In this document: piece after piece, positions 25,732 to 31,814 of the stretch
Numbering within the stretch: position 1 is the stretch's first letter
Layout: each line of letters starts with the position of its first letter
From: JOPF136 sp963773835
GTDB taxonomy: Bacteria; Acidobacteriota; Terriglobia; Acidiferrales; UBA7541
DNA: 64,000 nt
Reading direction: 5' to 3'
NCBI GenBank assembly: GCA_963773835.1
Contig: CAVZCQ010000001.1
Span: 186,001-250,000, forward strand
Notes under the pieces: generated by a model
The model's input: the letters and a program-made list of their open reading frames with translations, nothing else
What the model was told of the DNA's origin: nothing
Database searches by the model: none
Made by a program: the position numbers and the translations under genes

Positions 25732-26745
25732 TCACACCGTCAGCACCACCTTCCCCACGTTCTTCCGCTCATGAATGTACCGGTGCGCCGCCGCAGCCTC
25801 GGCCAGCGGAAACGTTTTCCCCACCACCGGGTGGATCGCGCCCGCTCTGTGCATGGCCAGGATTTCGTTCATCTCGCGCCGCATCACCGCCTCGCGGCCC
25901 TCCATTCGCCCCAGGTGCACTCCAATCACCGCCTGGTTCCGCTCCATCAGCTTCATGGGCGAAATCCACGGCATCTGCGCGAATGCTTTCGCCGCCCGCG
26001 GAAGGCTGCGTTTTCCCGACGGCCCTGCCGCTGCCGAAAATCCGAACACCACCAGCCTCCCCATCGCTCCCAGGCAGCGCAGGCTTTTCGCCCACGATTT
26101 CCCCCCGATGGGGTCGAGCACCATCTCGATCCCGTTCGGCGCCGCGCGCCGCACCGCTTCCACAAAATCCTCCCGCGAGTAGTCGATCGGATGATCCACG
26201 CCCAGCGTGCGCAGGAATTGCTGCTTCGACGGTCCCGCCGTCCCGAACGTCTCGAGCCCTCGCGCCCGCGCCAGTTGCACCGCCGCCACGCCCACCCCGC
26301 CTGCCGCGCCCTGGATCAGCACCCGGTCCCCTTCCCTCAGATTCCCCATTTCGAACATCGAGTGGTATGCCGTCAGGTAATTCACCGGGATCGCCGCGGC
26401 TTCTTCAAACGAAAGCGCCTCCGGAATCACGAACACGCCTTCCGCCTCGCAGGCCGCAAGTTCCGCGTAGGCATTGAAGCGCGTCATGGCCACCACCCGG
26501 TCGCCGGCTTTTACGCGGCCGTCGGCGGACGCGCCTTCCACTGTTCCGGCCACTTCGAACCCCGGAATAAACGGCGGCTTCGGTGTGCCGGGATAGAGGC
26601 CCATGCGCTGGAGCAGGTCCGCGAAGTTGATGCCCACAGCCCGCACGCGAATCAGGCATTCGCCGGCCTTCGGCACGGGGTCGGGCCAATCCCGCAGCTC
26701 GAAGTTCTCCGGCGCTCCGTATTTTTTCACCACCGCTGCCTTCAT
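25732..26745 (-). CDS. Quinone oxidoreductase-like MDR-family protein (VAT-1 type)
   Basis: This 337-residue NADPH-dependent medium-chain reductase lacks the structural zinc lobe, as in zeta-crystallin and VAT-1 homologues. It shows VGINFADLLQRMGLYPG (substrate side), PGFEVAGTVEG, the nucleotide-binding VLIQGAAGGVGVAAVQLA and VLDPIGGKSWAKSLRCLG. It probably reduces quinones or alpha,beta-unsaturated carbonyls; the substrate is unknown. The ATG at 26745 is chosen because GGGAGGG lies six bases upstream and the N-terminus MKAAVVKKYGAPENFELRDW fits the family. It is flanked on both sides by repeat-rich spacer DNA. Confidence 0.9.
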   Translation of the reverse strand: MKAAVVKKYGAPENFELRDWPDPVPKAGECLIRVRAVGINFADLLQRMGLYPGTPKPPFIPGFEVAGTVEGASADGRVKAGDRVVAMTRFNAYAELAACEAEGVFVIPEALSFEEAAAIPVNYLTAYHSMFEMGNLREGDRVLIQGAAGGVGVAAVQLARARGLETFGTAGPSKQQFLRTLGVDHPIDYSREDFVEAVRRAAPNGIEMVLDPIGGKSWAKSLRCLGAMGRLVVFGFSAAAGPSGKRSLPRAAKAFAQMPWISPMKLMERNQAVIGVHLGRMEGREAVMRREMNEILAMHRAGAIHPVVGKTFPLAEAAAAHRYIHERKNVGKVVLTV

Positions 26746-27155
26746 TGGTTTCCCTCCCGCTCCCACCCTCTCGCCTGCCCGCCGGGGTGGCGTGGCCGTC
26801 ATCCTTCCCGGCTCCGTGTCCTCCGCTACTCCGTTAACTCCGTGTTAAGTCCGTTCTTTTCTCCCGCTGTCATTCCGCTAGCCCTCCGAGCTCTGGCGGC
26901 TCTTGCTGGCAGTTTTTCCCCTCTTTGCTAGCCATAGGAGCCCGCGGCGGAGACGCGGTTTGTGCGCCCCGACCTGCTTTCGGGGCCCGATTCCATCGGG
27001 ACTTGCCACTGCCTTACTCCCCCGTGGAATCCGCGCTCGTTCCGGTGTATTTTACCGCCGGGACGACCATCAAAATGAAACTCGCCCCAGCCGTCGGAGC
27101 CCCGCCGCGGAGACGCGGTTTGTGCGCCCCGACCTGCTTTCGGGGCCCCGAATCC
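26746..27155. other. Repeat-rich spacer
   Basis: About 410 bases without a supported gene. It holds a CTCCGTGTTAAGTCCG copy, a weak hairpin with a T run at about 26888-26925, and two copies of a 62-base direct repeat (listed separately). Confidence 0.5.
26945..27007 (+). repeat. 62-bp direct repeat, copy 1
   Basis: Begins GCGGCGGAGACGCGGTTTGT and ends at GGGACTTGC. Copy 2 begins about 160 bases further right. The two differ at only a few positions near their ends. Each contains an internal CCCCGA...TCGGGG inverted repeat. Confidence 0.75.
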
Positions 27156-27168
27156 ATGGGGACTCGCG
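27104..27168 (+). repeat. 62-bp direct repeat, copy 2
   Basis: Near-identical to 26945-27007. Its last bases (AATCCATGGGGACTCGC) carry the ATG that I take as the start of the following secreted hypothetical protein, so the repeat may have supplied the start codon. Confidence 0.75.
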
Positions 27169-27638
27169 ACTTACTCCGTGCCCCTCATCGCATCGAGTTG
27201 AACCTGCGGATTCTGTCTCTCTGCCTGGTTCTCGCGTTGTTGGTTCCCGCGCCGGCAGGATCTGCCCCGGACGGATGCAGTGATGCCTCGGCTGGAGTTC
27301 AAGTGCAGTCGGAAGACGACTCCTACACCTATTACGTCGTCTCCACCACGGTCGCTCCCGACGCAAAAGCCAAAAGACAGCACGCCGAGCGCGTCACCCT
27401 CCTCATCGAAGCGACCATGGCCGTCGAGGGCGTGGATAAGAGCGGCACTCCCTATCGCGAGGAAGTTCCCCTGCAGTTCCGCCTGGCCGGCGTCCGCTAT
27501 GGAAGCTACTCGCGCACGGTCAAAGGACCGATTCGCGGTCCTCGCGTCAACCGCCGCGTCTTCGGCGTCACCATTCAGCGCGTCTCCTGCCAATCGCAGG
27601 ATCCCTCCGACGATTCCACCGACAGCTCAGTGAACTAG
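27156..27638 (+). CDS. Secreted hypothetical protein
   Basis: This 160-residue protein has a signal peptide (NLRILSLCLVLALLVPAPAGS). The mature part is beta-rich (DDSYTYYVVSTTVAPDA, RVTLLIEATMAVEGVDKSG, GVRYGSYSRTVKGPI) with two Cys that could form a disulfide. I do not recognise the family. The frame is open much further upstream, through the direct repeats, but the only ATG giving a sensible signal peptide is at 27156, within repeat copy 2. No clear ribosome-binding site precedes it. A good stem-loop terminator follows. Confidence 0.6.
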   Translation: MGTRDLLRAPHRIELNLRILSLCLVLALLVPAPAGSAPDGCSDASAGVQVQSEDDSYTYYVVSTTVAPDAKAKRQHAERVTLLIEATMAVEGVDKSGTPYREEVPLQFRLAGVRYGSYSRTVKGPIRGPRVNRRVFGVTIQRVSCQSQDPSDDSTDSSVN

Positions 27639-27661
27639 GCGCGATACTCGCGATTTGGTAG

Positions 27662-27686
27662 CGCCAGCATCTTGCTGGCGGTTTTT
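27662..27686 (+). terminator. Intrinsic terminator after the secreted hypothetical gene
   Basis: Stem CGCCAGC / GCTGGCG with loop ATCTT, followed by GTTTTT. This is 24 bases after the stop codon. Confidence 0.75.
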
Positions 27687-27737
27687 CCCCTTCTCTACTC
27701 GCCACCAGACACTAGCCACTCGCCACTTCCTCAGCCC

Positions 27738-27875
27738 CCGCTGTCATCCCGCCTGCCCTGAGTGCAGTTGCGAAGGGAAGGCCAAAGTTGGCCTGAGGGA
27801 CCTGCTTTTTCTCCTCTCTGCGTTCCTCTGCGCCCTCTGCGCCTGCCCGCCGTAGTCTGGAGGGCCTCTGCGTTA
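27738..27875. repeat. CTGTCATCCCG repeat and adjoining CTGCCCGCCGTAGTC repeat
   Basis: CCCGCTGTCATCCCG ... GAGGGACCTGCTTTTT shares its ends with 17786-17834. Next to it, GCCTGCCCGCCGTAGTCTGG (from about 27841) recurs at about 28639, in both cases embedded in CTCTGCG/CTCTGTG words. No gene is seen. Confidence 0.55.
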
Positions 27876-27941
27876 TCTTTTTCTTTCTCCCCCTCGAACT
27901 CCGTTGTGCATATTCCCAGTAAAATGGTGTATGCTCCCCGT

Positions 27942-28142
27942 ATGGCCAGAACGAACATCGACCTCGACGAAACCCTCATCCGCAAGGCCCGCAAGCTCAC
28001 TCGTCTGAAGACCAAGCGCAAGATCGTCCACAAGGCGCTCGAGCTCCTCGTCCGCTCGGAAAGCCGCAAGGCCATCCTCCGCTACTATGGAACTGGCATC
28101 TGGAAGGGTGACGTGAAATCCGCGCGGAGAAACCGAGTCTGA
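27942..28142 (+). CDS. vapB: VapB-type antitoxin
   Basis: This 66-residue antitoxin has a ribbon-helix-helix-like N-terminus (MARTNIDLDETLIRKARKLT) and a basic helical tail ending GDVKSARRNRV that should wrap the toxin. It neutralises the VapC ribonuclease encoded next and probably represses the pair's promoter. An in-frame ATG at 27924 would add six residues. Neither start has a clear ribosome-binding site, so the gene may be leaderless. The stop codon is separated from the toxin GTG by five bases. Confidence 0.85.
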   Translation: MARTNIDLDETLIRKARKLTRLKTKRKIVHKALELLVRSESRKAILRYYGTGIWKGDVKSARRNRV

Positions 28143-28147
28143 TTCTG

Positions 28148-28534
28148 GTGGATAGCTCCGTTTGGATCGATTTCCTCGGCAATTCTCCCGGACCCGCTGC
28201 CTGCGAACTCCGCCGCATGATTTCTGAAGCCGAGCCTTTCGCCCTCACCGGCATCGTCGTGGCGGAAGTCTTGCAAGGCCTGGTACGCGATGCCGCCCGC
28301 GTCGAACGCCTTCTCTCCCAATGGCCCCTCGTCGAACCTCGCGGGTTTTCCACCTACCGCGAAGCCGCCGCCATCTTCCGTCTCGCGCGCTCGAAGGGCA
28401 TTGCCCTGACGACCATTGACTCGCTCATTGCCGCTGTCGCCCTCGAACACGGCGCCGCCGTCTTCACCCTCGACAAAGATTTTCAGTGCATCGCCGCCCT
28501 CAAGCGCCTGCCCCTCTACTCCCCGCCGTCGTGA
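28148..28534 (+). CDS. vapC: VapC PIN-domain ribonuclease toxin
   Basis: This 128-residue PIN-domain endoribonuclease is the toxin of the type II pair with the upstream antitoxin. The acidic metal-binding residues are visible: Asp in MDSSVWIDFL, Glu in VVAEVLQGL, Asp in TTIDSLIAAVA and Asp in FTLDKDFQ. The family usually starts MILVDSS, so translation may begin at the CTG or ATT just upstream of the GTG at 28148, overlapping the vapB stop. A degraded 3' fragment of a second vapC lies at 29369-29446. Confidence 0.9.
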   Translation: MDSSVWIDFLGNSPGPAACELRRMISEAEPFALTGIVVAEVLQGLVRDAARVERLLSQWPLVEPRGFSTYREAAAIFRLARSKGIALTTIDSLIAAVALEHGAAVFTLDKDFQCIAALKRLPLYSPPS

Positions 28535-28544
28535 CCGGTGTGGC

Positions 28545-28562
28545 GCCGGCCTTTAAGCCGGC
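28545..28562. terminator. Hairpin after vapBC
   Basis: GCCGGC-CTTTAA-GCCGGC stem-loop 10 bases after the vapC stop, followed by a pyrimidine-rich run (ATCTTCTTCCTGCCTTCC). Plausible weak terminator, also a member of the local GCCGGC hairpin repeats. Confidence 0.5.
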
Positions 28563-28638
28563 ATCTTCTTCCTGCCTTCCCCCCATTTTCGTTTCTCGAT
28601 TTTCGGCTTTAGCCACTGCGCCCATCTTTGCCCTCTGT

Positions 28639-28680
28639 GCCTGCCCGCCGTAGTCTGGAGGGTCTCTGTGGTCACTCTCT
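28639..28680. repeat. Second copy of the CTGCCCGCCGTAGTC repeat
   Basis: GCCTGCCCGCCGTAGTCTGG AGGGTCTCTG matches about 27841-27872 with one or two changes and sits in the same CTCTGYG word context. Confidence 0.6.
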
Positions 28681-28911
28681 CCCCCTCCCGTCGTGAACTT
28701 GCGCCACCGGTCTCTCGGGGGACTGGGTTCCCCTGTCGGGGGAATTTCTCCCCTCTCGGCCGGACTCTTGCTCGCCTGCACCTCCAGCTCGCCGGCAACT
28801 GCTTTGCTTCCCGCTCGGCCGGTGCGAGAATTCACTCCAGCGATGGGCACCTCGCGTGCTCTTAGCCAGCTCGGCCCATCCGGGCACAGCTTGATCATGG
28901 AGGCAATTCAA

Positions 28912-28974
28912 ATGGCCACGAAGAAACTGAAGAAGGGCAAGAAGCTCTCTGGCGCGAAGACCTTAAGGAAGTAA
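28912..28974 (+). CDS. 20-residue Lys-rich peptide
   Basis: MATKKLKKGKKLSGAKTLRK, preceded by a good ribosome-binding site (GGAGG, 8 bases before the ATG). An in-frame ATG at 28897 lies upstream of that site. I do not know the function. The strong positive charge, the good translation signal and the location next to a toxin-antitoxin pair are what can be seen. It could be a small nucleic-acid- or membrane-binding peptide, or the start of a precursor whose 3' part was lost. Confidence 0.45.
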   Translation: MATKKLKKGKKLSGAKTLRK

Positions 28975-29235
28975 CAACGGCTGGGGCCGCCCTTAAGCCA
29001 CCCGGCGGGTGACGGCTACATATTCGGCTTTCAGCATCCACCTGCCCGGCTCCGAGGTGGCCCCTTCTGTTGCAGTTTTCGCTCCGAGCCCCACGATTCG
29101 GCTCATGGCCCCCGTATCGCCAGCCTGCCCTGACACGGGAAGGGCATCTCGAAGATCCTGTCCGCCCTGAGAGAATTGGCGAAGTGCGCGAAGTCGAGGG
29201 GCTGTCGGCGATCTCTCCCCCATCCTCGCTCGCCC

Positions 29236-29294
29236 GCCCTTCCTCCTCGTAGGGGCACGACACGGTCGTGCCCTTGCAACCGAATCTCCCTCGG
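29236..29294 (+). repeat. GGGGCACGAC dispersed repeat, copy 1
   Basis: 59 bases starting GCCCTTCCTCCTCGTAG, with the palindrome GGGCACGAC-ACG-GTCGTGCCC and ending TTGCAACCGAATCTCCCTCGG. Three copies occur in the window, near-identical and all in the same orientation. Confidence 0.85.
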
Positions 29295-29368
29295 ACCCGC
29301 CGCCCGCTGATGGCTTTCTCCCTCCCGCTCGCCACTAGCCACTAGTCACTCGCCACTGCTTCTGTGCC

Positions 29369-29446
29369 GCCGTCTTCACCCTCGATAGGGATTTTCAGCG
29401 CCTCGCCGCCCTAACGCATCGCCCGCTCTACGCCCCGGCCGTTTGA
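29369..29446 (+). pseudogene. Remnant of a second vapC (3' end)
   Basis: The frame reads AVFTLDRDFQRLAALTHRPL then YAPAV and a stop. It aligns with the C-terminus of the intact toxin (AVFTLDKDFQCIAALKRLPL then YSPPS). Nothing of the upstream PIN domain remains; the sequence before it is CACTAGCCACT-type repeat DNA. It is probably what is left of a duplicated or replaced toxin-antitoxin locus. Confidence 0.75.
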
Positions 29447-29454
29447 CGCGCCTC

Positions 29455-29492
29455 GCCATTTTGTACCGCCGGCATCCTGCCGGCGTCTTTTC
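29455..29492. repeat. GCCGGC hairpin repeat, simple form
   Basis: CCATTTTGTACCGCCGGC-ATCCT-GCCGGCGTCTTTTC. Same flanks as 25506-25557 but without the inner TCCCGAAG palindrome, so the two show the before and after states of a nested insertion (or its loss). Confidence 0.7.
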
Positions 29493-29508
29493 TTCGCTTC
29501 CCTCGCCT

Positions 29509-29567
29509 GCCCTTCCTCCTCGTAGGGGCACGACACTGTCGTGCCCTTGCAACCGAATCGCCCTCGG
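29509..29567 (+). repeat. GGGGCACGAC dispersed repeat, copy 2
   Basis: Matches copy 1 with a few substitutions; one, in the palindrome loop, reads CACTGTC in place of CACGGTC. Confidence 0.85.
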
Positions 29568-29955
29568 GGCGCGCCTTTTGCGTCTCCGTTTTGTGGAGTC
29601 CGATGGACCGACTCGCAGTCCCGACATCGGACCCGCGCATTTTGCGGGAAGCCCTGAGGCCGCGCTCCCGTCCCCGCCCGTTTTTCGAGCGTCCACCCGC
29701 ACGCTCGCCTCGAAGGCCCTTCATGAGGGACGCGTTTCGACCTCCACCCTCACGTCCTCACCCGAACGTTGACTTTGAAACTCCGAGTTGCGAATCTCGA
29801 CCTTCGCCGTTCGTCGATTGGGGCCAACCGCTTTAGCTGGCAGATCCGCTGGGCCGAGGCTCCTCCTTTAGCTGTATTTAGCTGACGTTGATAGCAACAG
29901 ATTTGGTTCTGTAAGTTGATGAATTGATTTAATAGAGAGAATTACCATGAAATGC

Positions 29956-29984
29956 TTGCCTCACAGGGTAGTTTAGAATATATA
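29956..29984 (+). promoter_or_regulatory. Putative sigma-70 promoter of the membrane-protein gene
   Basis: TTGCCT and TATATA separated by 17 bases in AT-rich DNA, about 80 bases upstream of the ATG at 30062. Confidence 0.45.
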
Positions 29985-30061
29985 GACCTCCAGGGAAAAG
30001 GGGACGCGACCAACGCGCGGGATTCTTTGGGCGGGGCACCATGCCCAAACTGGAGGGATCC

Positions 30062-31330
30062 ATGGTCATCAAGGACTACCTCGGAATAACTACAAATCTA
30101 CTGTTAAGCCTCAGCGTGGTAGCCTACGGCTTGTTTGCATGGGCCCGGGAGAGCTCACCGCTAGGCCAGACTCCTTTTAAGCGCCGCGCATACCTCTGCT
30201 GGTGGACGTCCTGGTTAGCATGGGTCATAGCCTGGACCCTGATTCTAACCATGACCCACGCTGATCTAAACGGATATATGCCCCTAAAGATCATCACAAT
30301 GATTTTCGATAATCTCAATAGCATATGTCTAATTATTTTATTCTTCGTGCTTACGCGCGGTGACGACTTCGGGCGGAGAGATATTCTGTTCGCCTTCGCA
30401 GGAATAACCTGCCCTATCGCAGCCGCCGTCGTCGTTCTGTATATCGTTGTCGGCGGAATAAGCCCTGACATTGGATATCAGATGCACTTCACGTGGTCGC
30501 TCTGTTTGGACATTATTACACCAATGCTAGTTGGCTGGGGCGTTTATCTGCGTTTCGACACTCTGGTCCCGCTCGGTGTTGGTTTCACATACGGCCTGCT
30601 TCAGCCTTTTGTTGATACTGCCGAGCTAGGACTTCCAGCCACAGTCGGTCTCATGAATCCTTACAATTCCATAATAACCATGCTCACGGGGGGCCTCAAA
30701 GTCGTATGGGCTCTTGTTTTTATGCACGTACTCGCTTATGGAGCTGATTCGGGACGGAACCTGGTCAAGCCATCGACAGACAAGTTTCGCTACCTCCCAC
30801 TCAAGCGCCCATTGGACAAAAACATCTTGCGGCACGGCATCCTGTTGGGTGCCGTGTATGTAATTCTGTTGACCATTAGCCTAATGCGCTATAGCCCTAA
30901 CTTGGTTTCGTTTAGCATTGCATTTGGTGTTGTCATGGGCTTCTTCGGCCTGCTGGATATATGCTTCCGCGTTGGGGAGCATTTCTCGCAACCGGACAGG
31001 GCCAACCCGGCCTCCAGGTTTTCAGCAGCAGCGACTCGGCTCGTAAGTCACCTGAATGACTTGGTAGTTGCAAGGGATTCTGGGGACCGGGCAGCGCGAG
31101 AGAAGATGGAGGGAAACGTAAGCGAGGATTTGGCGCAACTGGCCGGAGTTATTACTGACTTAAGGTCGCAGTTTTCTCCAAGCCTTGGAAGCCAACTCGA
31201 CACGTTGGTGCAATTCCTACAAACCGTGGACACAGACGAGGTCAAGAAAATCGGTCCCGATTCGGAAATCACGAAACGTTTTACAGAGTTGGAGAAATCC
31301 ATGGATAAAGAGCGCGGGAAGGGTCAGTAG
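30062..31330 (+). CDS. Polytopic membrane protein with cytoplasmic helical tail
   Basis: I do not recognise this 422-residue protein. It has about eight or nine hydrophobic segments between residues 8 and 300 (for example LLLSLSVVAYGLFAW, ILLGAVYVILLTISLM), then a soluble helical tail of about 100 residues (RFSAAATRLVSHLNDLVVAR ... ELEKSMDKERGKGQ). It could be a signal-sensing or pore-forming protein. The preferred ATG at 30062 has GGAGGG four bases upstream; ATG 30041 would add seven residues. GC is much lower than in the flanking DNA, and AT-ending codons are common, so it was probably acquired. It is followed by tandem terminators, so it is transcribed separately from the SIR2 gene. Confidence 0.75.
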   Translation: MVIKDYLGITTNLLLSLSVVAYGLFAWARESSPLGQTPFKRRAYLCWWTSWLAWVIAWTLILTMTHADLNGYMPLKIITMIFDNLNSICLIILFFVLTRGDDFGRRDILFAFAGITCPIAAAVVVLYIVVGGISPDIGYQMHFTWSLCLDIITPMLVGWGVYLRFDTLVPLGVGFTYGLLQPFVDTAELGLPATVGLMNPYNSIITMLTGGLKVVWALVFMHVLAYGADSGRNLVKPSTDKFRYLPLKRPLDKNILRHGILLGAVYVILLTISLMRYSPNLVSFSIAFGVVMGFFGLLDICFRVGEHFSQPDRANPASRFSAAATRLVSHLNDLVVARDSGDRAAREKMEGNVSEDLAQLAGVITDLRSQFSPSLGSQLDTLVQFLQTVDTDEVKKIGPDSEITKRFTELEKSMDKERGKGQ

Positions 31331-31360
31331 AAACGGAGTGGGATCCCGTCCCCTAATGGC

Positions 31361-31541
31361 CGGGCGCCCCATGCTTCCTGCCCCACCGGGAAGCGTGGGG
31401 TTTTTCTCGATCCCTACCGCAGCTCTTTAAGCCACTGCCCTCAAATCCTGCCGGGTGCCCCATGCTTCCCGCCCCACAGGGAAGCGTGGGGTTTTTCTCG
31501 ATCCGTACCGCAGCTTCTTAAGCCATTGCCCTCAAGTCCTG
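31361..31541 (+). terminator. Two tandem 90-bp repeats, each an intrinsic terminator
   Basis: Copy 1 is 31361-31451 and copy 2 is 31452-31541, about 90% identical. Each contains a stem CCCCATGCTTCC(C) / GGGAAGCGTGGGG followed by TTTTTCTCG, a strong Rho-independent terminator. Each repeat continues with CCGCAGC...TTAAGCCA. The second runs directly into GGGGCACGAC repeat copy 3. Confidence 0.85.
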
Positions 31542-31599
31542 CCCTTCCTCCTCGTAGGGGCACGACACGGCCGTGCCCTTGCAACCGAATCTCCCTCGG
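31541..31599 (+). repeat. GGGGCACGAC dispersed repeat, copy 3
   Basis: Nearly the same 59 bases as copy 1 (GGCCGTGCCC in place of GGTCGTGCCC). With copies 1 and 2 it brackets the membrane-protein gene, so recombination between copies could mobilise or delete that gene. Confidence 0.85.
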
Positions 31600-31814
31600 G
31601 GACGCCCTCACGCGCCCGCCCACGTACACCCTGCCGTCCCAGTGGCACGGCGCTCCGCGTTCTCTGCGCCCCAGTCCGCGCAGTCCAATGGACTTACCGC
31701 CGCCCAGCGGTCCCGGACGATTCACGAGGACCTCCGCAGCCCTGCGATCGGGCTCGACGATCGAAGAGGACACGCCTATGTACACTTCCTCTCGTATTGA
31801 ATAGAATCCACTTA

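Larger units (their letters stand above)
28975..30061. other. Long repeat-rich spacer
   Basis: About 1.1 kb without an intact gene. It contains two GGGGCACGAC repeats, a vapC remnant, a GCCGGC hairpin repeat, CACTAGCCACTCGCCACT short-word repeats, and at its right end the promoter of the membrane-protein gene. From about 29870 the base composition drops sharply in GC, which marks the left edge of the island that follows. Confidence 0.55.

Noticed and set aside
29236..31599. CRISPR array from the GGGGCACGAC copies
   Set aside because: Only three copies at irregular distances (about 270 and 2030 bases) with a gene between them; no spacers and no cas genes.
31455..31814. N-terminal extension of the SIR2 protein
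   Set aside because: It would translate the terminator repeat and the GGGGCACGAC repeat; the ATG at 31815 starts a normal protein sequence.
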